Assembly: GCF_023278085.1 (NCBI RefSeq)
Contig: NZ_CP066265.1
Location: 1,332,501-1,396,500, forward strand
Length of the DNA: 64,000 nt
Source: Pseudomonas syringae
GTDB lineage: Bacteria > Pseudomonadota > Gammaproteobacteria > Pseudomonadales > Pseudomonadaceae
Reading direction: 5' to 3'
Each line of letters starts with the position of its first letter. Positions within the stretch are counted from its first letter, which is position 1. Under the pieces are notes generated by a model, which searched no databases, was not told the origin of the DNA, and saw nothing but the letters and a program-made list of their open reading frames with translations. A program made the translations under genes and the position numbers. Positions 45,491-54,331 of the stretch are shown in pieces.

Positions 45491-45736
45491 TCAGCGTTTT
45501 GGGGATTGTGAAACAAGCGATGCCGCGAGGGCTTTGCTTGTTTGGCTGTATTTATCGCTTTGCAGAACATTGCCTGCGATATGCTCCATTCTCTCGCCCG
45601 TCTGCTTGCCTGAGCTCGCTTGAGCTAGAACTGATGCTGCCAGACTCTTAGCTATGGCCGAGGTACCAGATGAGCGGAGGGTCTCAGAGGCTAAATGCGC
45701 TACAGATGCGGATGTCGTTTTGGTGTTGGTTCCCAT
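45491..45736 (-). CDS. Unknown 81-aa Ala/Ser-rich protein with an internal repeat
   Basis: The predicted all-helical protein has two related units, SSGTSAIAKSLAASVLAQ and KYSQTSKALAASLVSQ, i.e. a TSxxxKxLAASxxxQ repeat, and no membrane span. AAAGGAG lies 8 bases before the ATG at 45736. It is the first gene of the pair with 45211-45483. Function unknown. Confidence 0.65.
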   Translation of the reverse strand: MGTNTKTTSASVAHLASETLRSSGTSAIAKSLAASVLAQASSGKQTGERMEHIAGNVLQSDKYSQTSKALAASLVSQSPKR

Positions 45737-46013
45737 GGGGGAGCTCCTTTGGATTAAATAAGATTTCATAACCAAAGGAGACCGCCGAGCAGGGAGCCAT
45801 TGACGCGAGGGTCTGTATTTGGCTCAATGCACTTCCTTTGGGGTCATTCGTATTGCATGGCTCTGGACGGAGCGGGTGATTGCGTTGGGTCTCCACAACT
45901 TTTGCGCAATCGCTCGCTAGCTTCTCCATCACCTTGTCCGCTTCGGACTCTTCAGAAAAGCACCATTTTCCAGCGTGCTTAATCCATATCGAGAGATTTT
46001 TGGTTTTAGCCAT
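45684..46013 (-). CDS. Doubtful small ORF overlapping the Ala/Ser-rich gene
   Basis: A 109-codon frame from ATG 46013 (MAKTKNLSIWIKHAGKWCF) reads through the ribosome binding site of the next gene and overlaps it by 53 bases. The first 90 residues look coding (charged helix SEESEADKVMEKLASDCAKV), the tail does not. It may be a gene whose end has been altered by mutation. Confidence 0.35.
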   Translation of the reverse strand: MAKTKNLSIWIKHAGKWCFSEESEADKVMEKLASDCAKVVETQRNHPLRPEPCNTNDPKGSALSQIQTLASMAPCSAVSFGYEILFNPKELPHGNQHQNDIRICSAFSL

Positions 46014-46141
46014 TTGGGTTAGGCCATGGCTTTCCCTATTCATCTTTCAATCATTTCATTTCGTGATTGTCTTTTGGGGTCTATCTACTCTGTTGTGTGA
46101 TGATTTTTTCGGGCTTGAGGACAACTTTAAGTTTTAAGCAA

Positions 46142-46162
46142 GTGCCCCGTTCTCAGGGGCAC
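46142..46162 (-). terminator. Possible nrdA terminator
   Basis: GTGCCCC / GGGGCAC stem with a 7-base loop, 13 bases beyond the nrdA stop, followed on the minus strand by TTGCTT. If active it would uncouple the inserted genes and nrdB from nrdA. Confidence 0.5.
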
Positions 46163-46175
46163 CGCAATAACTGTT

Positions 46176-49088
46176 TTACTGGCAAGCCTCACAATCTGGC
46201 TCGTCAATCGCGCATGCCTTTGGCACCGGTGCTGGACCGGCTGGTGCGGCTTCGGTCGGGCGCGGGGCGGTGATCGCCGAGTCGTCCGGGCCGTGGCCGC
46301 CGCTCGATACGGCGTTGAGCTTGCCGGTGTTGACGGTGGATTTCTCGGTGCTGGTCGCGGCCAGGGCACGGAGGTAGTAAGTGGTTTTCAGACCACGGTA
46401 CCAGGCCATGCGGTAGGTCACGTCCAGCTTCTTGCCCGAAGCGCCAGCGATGTACAGGTTCAGCGACTGAGCCTGGTCGATCCACTTCTGACGACGGCTT
46501 GCCGCGTCGACGATCCACTTGGTGTCCACTTCGAAAGCAGTCGCGTAAAGCTCTTTGAGCTCCTGCGGGATGCGTTCGATCTGTTGCACCGAACCGTCGT
46601 AGTACTTCAGGTCGTTGATCATGACCGAGTCCCACAGGTCGCGGGCCTTGAGGTCGCGAACCAGGTACGGGTTGATCACGGTGAATTCGCCGGACAGGTT
46701 CGATTTCACGTACAGGTTCTGGTAGGTCGGTTCGATCGACTGCGATACGCCAGTGATGTTGGCGATGGTGGCGGTCGGTGCGATGGCCATGATGTTCGAG
46801 TTACGGATACCTTTCTGCACACGGGCACGTACCGGCGCCCAGTCCAGGGTTTCTTTCAGGTCGACGCTGATGTATTTCTCGCCACGCTGCTCGATCAGGA
46901 TCTGTTGTGAATCCAGCGGCAGGATGCCCTTGGACCACAGCGAACCCTGGAACGTCTCGTAGGCACCGCGCTCGTCGGCCAGGTCGCAGGACGCCTGGAT
47001 CGCGTAGTAGCTGACCGCTTCCATGGACGTGTCGGCGAACTGCACGGCAGCATCGGAACCGTACGGGATGTGTTGCAGGTACAGCGCGTCCTGGAAGCCC
47101 ATGATGCCCAGGCCGACCGGACGGTGGCGCAGGTTGGAGTTCTTGGCTTGCGGCACCGAGTAGTAGTTGATGTCGATCACGTTATCGAGCATGCGCACGG
47201 CTACATCGACGGTGCGCTTGAGCTTGTCGGTGTCCAGCTTGCCGTCGACGATGTGGTTCGGCAGGTTGATCGAGCCCAGGTTGCAGACCGCGATCTCGTC
47301 CTTGTTGGTGTTCAGGGTGATCTCGGTGCACAGGTTCGAGCTGTGAACCACGCCCACGTGCTGCTGCGGGCTGCGCAGGTTGCACGGGTCCTTGAAGGTC
47401 AGCCACGGGTGGCCGGTTTCGAACAGCATCGAGAGCATCTTGCGCCACAGATCCTTGGCCTGGATAGTCTTGAACAGTTTGACCTTGCCCGGGTATTCGG
47501 TCAGCGCTTCGTAGTACTCGTAACGCTCCTGGAACGCCTTGCCGGTCAGGTCATGCAGGTCCGGCACTTCGGATGGCGAGAACAGGGTCCACGGGCCGTC
47601 ATCGAAGACGCGCTTCATGAACAGGTCAGGGATCCAGTTGGCCGTGTTCATGTCGTGGGTACGACGACGGTCATCGCCGGTGTTCTTGCGCAGCTCGATG
47701 AACTCTTCAATGTCCATGTGCCAGGTTTCCAGGTAGGCACAGACAGCGCCCTTGCGCTTGCCGCCCTGGTTGACCGCAACGGCGGTGTCGTTGACCACTT
47801 TCAGGAACGGCACGACGCCTTGCGATTTGCCGTTGGTGCCCTTGATGTACGAGCCCAGCGCACGAACCGGCGTCCAGTCGTTGCCCAGACCGCCTGCGAA
47901 TTTGGACAGCATGGCGTTGTCGTGGATCGCGTGGTAGATGCCCGACAGGTCATCCGGCACGGTGGTCAGGTAGCAGCTGGACAGCTGTGGACGCAGGGTG
48001 CCGGCGTTGAACAGCGTCGGGGTCGACGACATGTAGTCGAACGACGACAGCAGGTTGTAGAACTCGATGGCGCGGTCTTCACGGGCTTTCTCTTCGATCG
48101 CCAGGCCCATGGCCACGCGCATGAAGAAGATCTGCGGCAGTTCGAAACGTACGCCATCCTTGTGGATGAAGTAACGGTCGTACAGGGTTTGCAGGCCCAG
48201 GTAGGTGAACTGCTGGTCGCGCTCGTGGTTGATCGCCTTGCCGAGTTTTTCGAGGTCGAATTCAGCCAGCACCGGGTTGAGCAGTTCGAACTTGATACCG
48301 GTAGCGACGTAGGCAGGCAGCGCCTTGGCGTACAGGTCGGCCATTTCGTGGTGGGTGGCGCTTTCGGCGACACCGAGGAAACCCAGGCCTTCGGCACGCA
48401 GGGTGTCCATCAACAGGCGGGCGGTGACGAACGAGTAGTTCGGCTCGCGCTCGACCAGCGTACGGGCGGTCATGACCAGTGCGGTGTTGACGTCTTTCAG
48501 CGCCACGCCGTCGTACAGGTTCTTCAGGGTTTCGGTCTGGATCAGGTCAGCATCGACTTCAGCCAGGCCTTCACACGCTTCGGTGACGATGGTGTTCAGA
48601 CGACCCATGTCCAGCGGCGCAAAGCTGCCGTCGGCCAGGGTGATGCGGATCGAAGGGTGAGCCTGGACGTGCTCGTCGGTGGCACGACCGGCGCGCTCCT
48701 TGGCGCGCGAATCACGGTAGATGACGTAGTCGCGCGCCACTTTCTGCTCGCCGGCGCGCATCAGGGCCAGTTCGACCTGATCCTGGATTTCTTCGATGTG
48801 GATGGTGCCGCCCGAAGGCATGCGACGCTTGAACGTGGCGCTGACCTGTTCGGTCAGGCGCGCAACGGTGTCGTGGATGCGCGACGAGGCAGCAGCATTG
48901 CCGCCCTCAACTGCAAGAAACGCCTTGGTGATGGCAACGGTGATCTTGTCATCCGTGTAAGGGACGACAGTGCCGTTACGCTTGATCACGCGCAATTGAC
49001 CAGGTGCGGTGGCGGACAGGTCCTGTTGGGCCTGGCTTGCCTGCGGCGCGCCGGTCGGCGAGTTCTCGCGAGTTGTGTCTGTTTGCAT
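46176..49088 (-). CDS. nrdA: Class Ia ribonucleotide reductase alpha subunit NrdA
   Basis: The 970-aa catalytic subunit has a first ATP-cone (VIKRNGTVVPYTDDKI, about residues 35-120), a second ATP-cone-like region (about 135-230), the barrel with NLCTEITLNT and GLGIMGFQDALY, and the C-terminal redox pair (EPDCEACQ). Pseudomonas NrdA is known for two ATP-cones, which give its overall activity regulation. The ATG at 49088 has GGAGTC upstream; the longer frame to 49160 is less likely. Confidence 0.95.
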   Translation of the reverse strand: MQTDTTRENSPTGAPQASQAQQDLSATAPGQLRVIKRNGTVVPYTDDKITVAITKAFLAVEGGNAAASSRIHDTVARLTEQVSATFKRRMPSGGTIHIEEIQDQVELALMRAGEQKVARDYVIYRDSRAKERAGRATDEHVQAHPSIRITLADGSFAPLDMGRLNTIVTEACEGLAEVDADLIQTETLKNLYDGVALKDVNTALVMTARTLVEREPNYSFVTARLLMDTLRAEGLGFLGVAESATHHEMADLYAKALPAYVATGIKFELLNPVLAEFDLEKLGKAINHERDQQFTYLGLQTLYDRYFIHKDGVRFELPQIFFMRVAMGLAIEEKAREDRAIEFYNLLSSFDYMSSTPTLFNAGTLRPQLSSCYLTTVPDDLSGIYHAIHDNAMLSKFAGGLGNDWTPVRALGSYIKGTNGKSQGVVPFLKVVNDTAVAVNQGGKRKGAVCAYLETWHMDIEEFIELRKNTGDDRRRTHDMNTANWIPDLFMKRVFDDGPWTLFSPSEVPDLHDLTGKAFQERYEYYEALTEYPGKVKLFKTIQAKDLWRKMLSMLFETGHPWLTFKDPCNLRSPQQHVGVVHSSNLCTEITLNTNKDEIAVCNLGSINLPNHIVDGKLDTDKLKRTVDVAVRMLDNVIDINYYSVPQAKNSNLRHRPVGLGIMGFQDALYLQHIPYGSDAAVQFADTSMEAVSYYAIQASCDLADERGAYETFQGSLWSKGILPLDSQQILIEQRGEKYISVDLKETLDWAPVRARVQKGIRNSNIMAIAPTATIANITGVSQSIEPTYQNLYVKSNLSGEFTVINPYLVRDLKARDLWDSVMINDLKYYDGSVQQIERIPQELKELYATAFEVDTKWIVDAASRRQKWIDQAQSLNLYIAGASGKKLDVTYRMAWYRGLKTTYYLRALAATSTEKSTVNTGKLNAVSSGGHGPDDSAITAPRPTEAAPAGPAPVPKACAIDEPDCEACQ

Positions 49089-49225
49089 GTGTGACTCCAC
49101 GTTCTTTAAGTTTGTTCGGGCATTACTGCCCACCGTTCCGTTTCGAGCAGCAAGTCGCAAGAGGGCGACTCAAGGGCTCCAAACCGGAGGAGGAAGCGGG
49201 TATGTCACCGCTCCCTGGTTTTGAA

Positions 49226-49258
49226 GCCAAAAAGGACCGGGTCAATGCCCGATCCTTT
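49226..49258 (-). terminator. Terminator-like hairpin in the nrdA leader
   Basis: On the minus strand, AAAGGATCGGG / CCCGGTCCTTT (one mismatch, G-U tolerated in RNA) with a 6-base loop runs into TTTTTGG. It lies 140 bases upstream of the nrdA ATG and could act as an attenuator. Confidence 0.6.
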
Positions 49259-49424
49259 GAAAAACTGTTGCAGCATGCGTGTTCGATATTGCAAATCGGG
49301 TACCGGCGCGCTCTGCTTGTGCGCGAGCGGCCTGCTTACCGAAAACGGCTTGGAATTCAACCCCGCAAACGCAAGAAAAGTGCTTGAAATTCTCGATTGA
49401 GTTGTGCTGGAGTTTTTGCGCAAA

Positions 49425-49440
49425 ACCCTACATGTAGGGT
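49425..49440. promoter_or_regulatory. NrdR-box-like palindrome upstream of nrdA
   Basis: A perfect 16-base palindrome ACCCTACATGTAGGGT matches the NrdR consensus framework C-w-A-n-A-T-n-T-w-G at all its fixed positions. NrdR represses ribonucleotide reductase operons in many bacteria, usually through two boxes; a clear second one is not seen. Confidence 0.65.
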
Positions 49441-49499
49441 GTCGCTCGACGTCGGGCTACAAGATAATGCGTTTTCGACATGAATTGCAACGCACTGCC

Positions 49500-49508
49500 T
49501 GTGGATAA
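49500..49508 (-). promoter_or_regulatory. DnaA box upstream of nrdA
   Basis: TGTGGATAA on the plus strand is the exact complement of the TTATCCACA DnaA consensus 9-mer. DnaA boxes control nrdAB in E. coli. It lies 60 bases upstream of the NrdR-like site. Confidence 0.55.
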
Positions 49509-49783
49509 ACGTGTGTGTAGTTTGTGTATGAAACGCCTGTCGCGCGTGGAGCCCGCATAACTACTGCGTTGGACCGTTTGTCACCGAATTTTGCAGGCGC
49601 TGGCGGCATAGCGCTGTTTTTTAAGGGCGCGAACCCTATCACAAAAAAACCGCGCTGCAAGGCCGATCTGGCATGCCCTGTGCTATGCCGCGTGATACGT
49701 GTAGCGCTTGCTACACTGGTCTGCGACGAAGCGCCGCAACCCGCTTTTCTAAAACAACAATGGGTCAATACCGGGAGATTCTT

Positions 49784-50521
49784 TTGCAGCCACACATCTG
49801 GCATGTGCTCATCGTCGAAGACGATCAACGTCTGGCTGAATTGACCAGCGATTACCTGCAGAACAACGGCCTGAGCGTGACGATAGAAGGAAACGGCGCA
49901 CTGGCCGCAGCGCGAATCATCGACGAACAGCCTGACCTGGTGATTCTCGACCTGATGCTGCCGGGCGAAGACGGCTTCAGTATCTGCCGCAGCGTGCGTG
50001 ACCGGTATGACGGTCCGATTCTGATGCTCACCGCGCGCACCGACGACACCGACCATATAGAAGGACTTGATACCGGCGCGGATGATTTCGTCTGTAAACC
50101 GGTGCATCCCCGCGTGTTGCTGGCGCGCATCAAGGCCTTGCTGCGCCGCAGCGAAGCGCCGCAGGTGCCCGCCGCCGAACTGCGGCGGCTGGTGTTCGGG
50201 CCATTGGTGGTGGACAACGCCCTGCGCGAGGCCTGGCTGCGCGAGCAGAGCATCGAGTTGACCGGTGCCGAGTTCGACCTGCTGTGGTTGCTGGTCGCCA
50301 ATGCCGGGCGCACCTTGTCCCGCGAGGAGATCTTCACAGCGCTGCGCGGCGTCGGTTACGACGGGCAGGATCGCTCCATCGATGTGCGTATCTCGCGCAT
50401 CCGCCCCAGGATCGGCGACGATCCCATTCATCCGCGTCTGATCAAGACCGTGCGCAGCAAGGGCTATCTGTTTGTGCCCGAGGCGGCGCAGGACATGAGC
50501 GGCCACGTGTTCAGCGGCTGA
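49784..50521 (+). CDS. OmpR-family response regulator (RstA-like)
   Basis: 245 aa. The receiver domain has VLIVEDDQRLAEL (acidic pocket), VILDLMLPGEDG with the phosphorylatable Asp near residue 57, TAR and the conserved Lys in DDFVCKPVHPR. A winged-helix DNA-binding domain ends RTVRSKGYLF-like. TTG at 49784 with GGGAGA 6 bases upstream gives the normal N-terminus; ATG 49760 is the alternative, without a ribosome binding site. It is in operon with the kinase 4 bases downstream. Sequence resembles RstA; the stimulus is unknown. Confidence 0.88.
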   Translation: MQPHIWHVLIVEDDQRLAELTSDYLQNNGLSVTIEGNGALAAARIIDEQPDLVILDLMLPGEDGFSICRSVRDRYDGPILMLTARTDDTDHIEGLDTGADDFVCKPVHPRVLLARIKALLRRSEAPQVPAAELRRLVFGPLVVDNALREAWLREQSIELTGAEFDLLWLLVANAGRTLSREEIFTALRGVGYDGQDRSIDVRISRIRPRIGDDPIHPRLIKTVRSKGYLFVPEAAQDMSGHVFSG

Positions 50522-50525
50522 CCTG

Positions 50526-52130
50526 ATGAATTCGATCTTTCTGCGCATCTACGGCGGCGTGCTGGGCGTACTGGTGCTGGTCGCGCTGCTGGGCGTGCTG
50601 GCGCTGCAGGTGCTCAATCAGGCGCGCGGCGAGCAGTATCGCGAGCGCCTGGCCCACGGCACGTTCACGGTGATGGCCGACAACCTGATTTCGCTCGACG
50701 ATATCGAGCGCCGTCGCGCCCTGGCGACCTGGGAGCGGCTGCTGGGTATTCCGCTGAGCCTGCAAAGCTTCGAACAGGTCCAACTCGACAGCCGCGCACT
50801 GGGCCAGTTGGCGCGCGGGCAGGTGGTGGTCGAGCAGATCGGCCCGCACGCCGCGAAGGTCTATCGCCAGTTGAGCGACAAAGAGCCGCTGCTGTTGAGC
50901 GGCGAAGTGCAGCAGATCACCGAGCAACTGGCACGGGCGACGCTCTATCTGTTGATCGACGAGTTGGTGCGCTTTCCGGTCGACGAGCAGCCGGCGCGCC
51001 TGCAAGCCCTGCGCATCGACAAGGGCTTCGGTTTTGATCTGCACTTGCTGGCGCTGGATCAGGCCGATCTGGATGACGATCAACGCCGCCGCATCTATGA
51101 AGGCGATACGGTGATGGCGCTGGGCAAGGGTGGCGATTCGATCCGCGTGCTGGCCGGCATCGTCGACACTCACTGGGTGCTGGAAATCGGCCCGCTGTAT
51201 CAGATGAACCCTTATCCGCTGCATTGGCTGCTGCTGATCGCCTTGCTGGGGCTGTGTTTTATCGGGCTGGTGGTTTATCTGCTGGTGCGGCGTCTGGAGC
51301 GGCGCGTGCTGGAACTGGAAGCCGCTGCCACGCAGATCGCCCAGGGCAGCCTGCAAACCCGCGTGCCCACCGAGGGTTCCGATTCGGTAGGGCGATTGGC
51401 CGCGGCGTTCAACAGCATGGCCGAGCACCTGCAGCGCTCGCTGATGATCCAGCGCGAACTGGTGCGGGCGGTGTCTCATGAGCTGCGCACGCCGGTGGCG
51501 CGGCTGCGTTTCGGTCTGGAAATGGTCAGCGACGCCGCTACTGAGGAAGCGCGGCTCAAGTACCTGCGCGGCATGGACAGCGATATTCAGGACCTCGACA
51601 AACTGGTGGATGAAATGCTCACCTATGCGCGCCTGGAGCAAGGCGCGCCGACCCTGAATTTCCAGCGTGTCGACCTGGATGCGCTACTCGATCAGGTCAT
51701 CGCCGAGCTGGCGCCCTTGCGCGCAGACGTGAGAATTTCGCGGGGTGAGTGTTTTACGCCAGACGAAACCGCCTGGGTCGAGGCCGAGCCGCGTTACTTG
51801 CATCGGGCGCTACAGAATCTGGTCAGTAATGCGTTGCGTCACGCTGAAACCGAAGTGCGTGTCAGCTATCAGTTGCGCGCGCAGCAATGCCGTATCGACG
51901 TGGACGACGACGGGCCCGGTGTTCCGGAGCAGGCTTGGGAGCAGATTTTCACGCCATTCATGCGCATCGATGACAGCCGCACGCGGGCGTCGGGCGGGCA
52001 TGGGCTGGGCCTGTCGATTGTGCGGCGGATCATCCACTGGCACGAGGGCCGCGCATCGGTCGGCCGCAGTGTCAGTTTGGGTGGCGCGTGTTTCAGCCTG
52101 TCCTGGCCACGCACGCAGGTGCCGCGTTGA
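50526..52130 (+). CDS. Histidine kinase (RstB-like) with HAMP domain
   Basis: The 534-aa inner-membrane kinase has span 1 (residues 7-29), a periplasmic sensor of about 200 residues, span 2 (about 232-255), HAMP, H-box VSHELRTPVARLRFGLE, N-box LVSNALRHAE and G-boxes DDDGPGVPE and GGHGLGLSI. It phosphorylates the upstream regulator. Its TGA overlaps the TTG of the ferric reductase gene. Confidence 0.92.
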   Translation: MNSIFLRIYGGVLGVLVLVALLGVLALQVLNQARGEQYRERLAHGTFTVMADNLISLDDIERRRALATWERLLGIPLSLQSFEQVQLDSRALGQLARGQVVVEQIGPHAAKVYRQLSDKEPLLLSGEVQQITEQLARATLYLLIDELVRFPVDEQPARLQALRIDKGFGFDLHLLALDQADLDDDQRRRIYEGDTVMALGKGGDSIRVLAGIVDTHWVLEIGPLYQMNPYPLHWLLLIALLGLCFIGLVVYLLVRRLERRVLELEAAATQIAQGSLQTRVPTEGSDSVGRLAAAFNSMAEHLQRSLMIQRELVRAVSHELRTPVARLRFGLEMVSDAATEEARLKYLRGMDSDIQDLDKLVDEMLTYARLEQGAPTLNFQRVDLDALLDQVIAELAPLRADVRISRGECFTPDETAWVEAEPRYLHRALQNLVSNALRHAETEVRVSYQLRAQQCRIDVDDDGPGVPEQAWEQIFTPFMRIDDSRTRASGGHGLGLSIVRRIIHWHEGRASVGRSVSLGGACFSLSWPRTQVPR

Positions 52131-52834
52131 GTTCGCCATTGTTCAGCGGGCCGCTTGCGCGCTTTGGGCAGACGCTGCTGACGGCGGAGGATTCACGGGC
52201 TGTCGTGGGCGTGCCTGATGTGCTGCGGCCTGAGCGTCTGGATCAGTTGCTGCTGAGTGTTTACGGGCCGCAGTTGATGCCCGGTCAATTGCCGGTGCTG
52301 GTCTCGCAGTGGGCCAAGTTTTACTTCATGCAGATGATTCCGCCGGTGCTGGTTGCCAGTCTGGTGCATGGCTGGCACTGGCCGTTGGCGCTTGCGGACG
52401 TGGCGCTGGCGCTGGATGAGCGCGGGGTGCCGTGCGGTGTCAGGCTGACGGGAAAGGGTGGGGTTTACCGGGAGGTTCCGGCAGATCCGTTTCAGCGCTT
52501 TGCCGGGTTGCTTGACGATAATCTGCAGCCCTTTATTGCGGCATTGAGTGCTTATGGCGGACTGCCCGGTGCGGTGTTGTGGAGCAGCGCGGGGGATTAT
52601 CTGGAAGGCTGTCTGGCTCAACTGGCCTTATGCAGTGAGGTGTCGCTGGAGGCGGGGCTTGCATTATTGAGTGAAAAGCGGCGGCCGGATGGGCGGGCCA
52701 ATCCGTTGTTTCAGGCGGTGCGTTATGTGCCGCAGGCCGAGGGCACTGAGCCGCGTCGGCAACGGCGTGCGTGTTGTTTGAGTCATCGGATCGAGTGGGT
52801 CGGACGCTGCGAGCACTGCCCGCTGCCCGAGTGA
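52127..52834 (+). CDS. FhuF-type siderophore ferric-iron reductase
   Basis: About 235 aa. The C-terminal CC...C..C cluster (RACCLSHRIEW, then CEHCPL) is the [2Fe-2S] motif of FhuF-like reductases, and the middle part (AKFYFMQMIPPVLVASLVHG) fits the family. They release iron from siderophores in the cytoplasm. The TTG at 52127 overlaps the kinase stop (TTGA); a GTG at 52088 is possible. Its place in a two-component operon suggests joint control. Confidence 0.82.
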   Translation: MSSPLFSGPLARFGQTLLTAEDSRAVVGVPDVLRPERLDQLLLSVYGPQLMPGQLPVLVSQWAKFYFMQMIPPVLVASLVHGWHWPLALADVALALDERGVPCGVRLTGKGGVYREVPADPFQRFAGLLDDNLQPFIAALSAYGGLPGAVLWSSAGDYLEGCLAQLALCSEVSLEAGLALLSEKRRPDGRANPLFQAVRYVPQAEGTEPRRQRRACCLSHRIEWVGRCEHCPLPE

Positions 52835-53569
52835 TCAGGCGTTGATGGCAATCAGACTCAGAAGGTGATCGCCCAGCACGCTGAACTGGCCGTCCAGCTC
52901 CTTGCCTGAGTGCCACTCGCTGGACAGATCGATCAACAGTCGCAGGCGCGCACGGCCGTCGGCGGACCATTCCAGCAGTTGTGCGTCTTCGAAATAGAAG
53001 CGCTTCTGCACGATGGGATAGAGCGCCTTGAACAGCGCCTCCTTGATCGAAAAGGTCAGGGTTACGCGCAACGCTATCTGGTCTTCCGGGCCAGCGGCCA
53101 TGTCCGCCAGCTCGGCAGCGGTCAGAATTTCCCCGGCCAGACGAGAAGCCCGGTCGTGGCTCAGCAGGTTCTCGGTGTCCAGCCCCAGCCCACGCCATTG
53201 CTGCTTGTGCGCCACCACGGCGGCCGCCCAGCCGGTGCTGTGCGTGATGGAGCCGCAGACATCACCGGGCCAGACCGGCGCCCGATCTTCGCCCAGCGTG
53301 GGAATACACAGGCGACCATCCAGCTGACGCATGGCCTCGCGGGCGCACAGCCGGCCCGCGAGGAATTCGGTCTGCCGCTTGGCGACCGAGCGCTGAATGC
53401 TCGCCGGGGAGTCGACCGCACAACGCGCAAAGTCGCCTGCGGCCAGCTTGAGCGGATCAAAATACCCACTGACCAGCACCGCACCCGGCAAGGCATGCGG
53501 CAAAGGCCAATGCCGGACAAGTTCGGGGCAGCAGAGGGGGAGGAGGGGTAATTGAGTCATGGTCGGCAT
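52835..53569 (-). CDS. 4'-phosphopantetheinyl transferase (EntD/PptA type)
   Basis: The 244-aa Sfp/EntD-type transferase has VCGSITHST, GLGLDTE (Mg2+ ligands) and FSIKEALFKALYP, all three family blocks. It attaches phosphopantetheine to carrier proteins of nonribosomal peptide, polyketide and fatty-acid synthesis, so it is needed for pyoverdine and phytotoxins. Its stop abuts the FhuF stop with no base between (TGATCA). ATG 53560 is an alternative start. Confidence 0.88.
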   Translation of the reverse strand: MPTMTQLPLLPLCCPELVRHWPLPHALPGAVLVSGYFDPLKLAAGDFARCAVDSPASIQRSVAKRQTEFLAGRLCAREAMRQLDGRLCIPTLGEDRAPVWPGDVCGSITHSTGWAAAVVAHKQQWRGLGLDTENLLSHDRASRLAGEILTAAELADMAAGPEDQIALRVTLTFSIKEALFKALYPIVQKRFYFEDAQLLEWSADGRARLRLLIDLSSEWHSGKELDGQFSVLGDHLLSLIAINA

Positions 53570-53614
53570 TTTGCCGGGGGATTGGGCTGGAGGGAAGGGC
53601 GCTGGCTATAACCG

Positions 53615-53708
53615 TCGTCCCCATGCTCCGCGTCGATCTCAACTATCGTGCGACGCTCTGCGTCGTCATGCTGTTCCGGACGCTCCGCGTCCTCTCGCGA
53701 CGCAGAGC
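53615..53708. repeat. REP array E upstream of the RAYT gene
   Basis: GCTCCGCGTCGATCTC, GACGCTCTGCGTC and GACGCTCCGCGTCC palindromes directly ahead of the RAYT start at 53792. A closely similar array F follows that gene. Confidence 0.85.
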
Positions 53709-53791
53709 AAAAAGCTGGTCACACTTTCCTCATTCCTCACCTGTACGCAGGGATGTACCTTTCGTGCCTCTGATGATTCAAGGATGAACAC

Positions 53792-54325
53792 ATGGGCCGG
53801 AGTAGATACACCATCACCGAACCTGAAAAACCCCACTTTCTGACGTGCACGGTGGTGGAGTGGTTGCCGCTTTTTACCCGGCCTGCTTTGGTGGAGATTC
53901 TGTTGAACGCATGGCGCTACCAACAGGCGCATCAAGGATTACAGCTTTTTGGGTACGTCGTTATGGAAAACCATTTGCACTTTGTGGCCCAGGCGCCCGC
54001 CTTGGACAAGTGTGTGAGTAGTTTCAAATCCTTCACGGCGAGGCAAATAGTCGAGACCCTCGAAAAGTCAAAAGCTGAAAGCACGTTGCAGCGCCTGCGT
54101 TTCGTCAAGCGCATTCACAAGACCGACAGGGTTTATCAGGTCTGGCAGGAGGGCACTCATGCCGAGTTGATCTGGAATGAAAGCGTGATGCGACAGAAGC
54201 TGGATTACATTCACCATAACCCGGTAAAGAGGGGCTATGTGGATGTCGGCGAGCATTGGAGATACTCCAGCGCTCGTGACTATGAAGGACAGCGTGGCTT
54301 GATCGATATTCAGCGCTGGTACTGA
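53792..54325 (+). CDS. REP-associated tyrosine transposase (RAYT)
   Basis: The 177-aa Y1/TnpA_REP-family protein has the HUH-type metal motif ENHLHFVA (His61, His63) and the catalytic Tyr139 in LDYIHHNPVKRGYV. RAYTs nick and mobilise REP palindromes and are normally flanked by them. The REP arrays E and F immediately next to it carry the same palindromes as the arrays elsewhere in this window. It is full length with no frameshift. Confidence 0.95.
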   Translation: MGRSRYTITEPEKPHFLTCTVVEWLPLFTRPALVEILLNAWRYQQAHQGLQLFGYVVMENHLHFVAQAPALDKCVSSFKSFTARQIVETLEKSKAESTLQRLRFVKRIHKTDRVYQVWQEGTHAELIWNESVMRQKLDYIHHNPVKRGYVDVGEHWRYSSARDYEGQRGLIDIQRWY

Positions 54326-54331
54326 CCCTGC

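Larger units (their letters stand above)
49089..49783. other. Regulatory region between nrdA and the response regulator gene
   Basis: This 695-base non-coding region contains a terminator-like hairpin (49231-49258), an NrdR-like palindrome (49425-49440) and a DnaA box (49500-49508). Frames inside it are short and unsupported. The nrdA transcript leader would be over 300 bases if it starts at the NrdR site. Confidence 0.6.

Noticed and set aside
47070..49094. 674-codon open frame antisense to nrdA
   Set aside because: Shadow of a high-GC gene in the opposite strand; composition is Arg/Gln/His/Val-rich without family features, and NrdA is unmistakable on the other strand.
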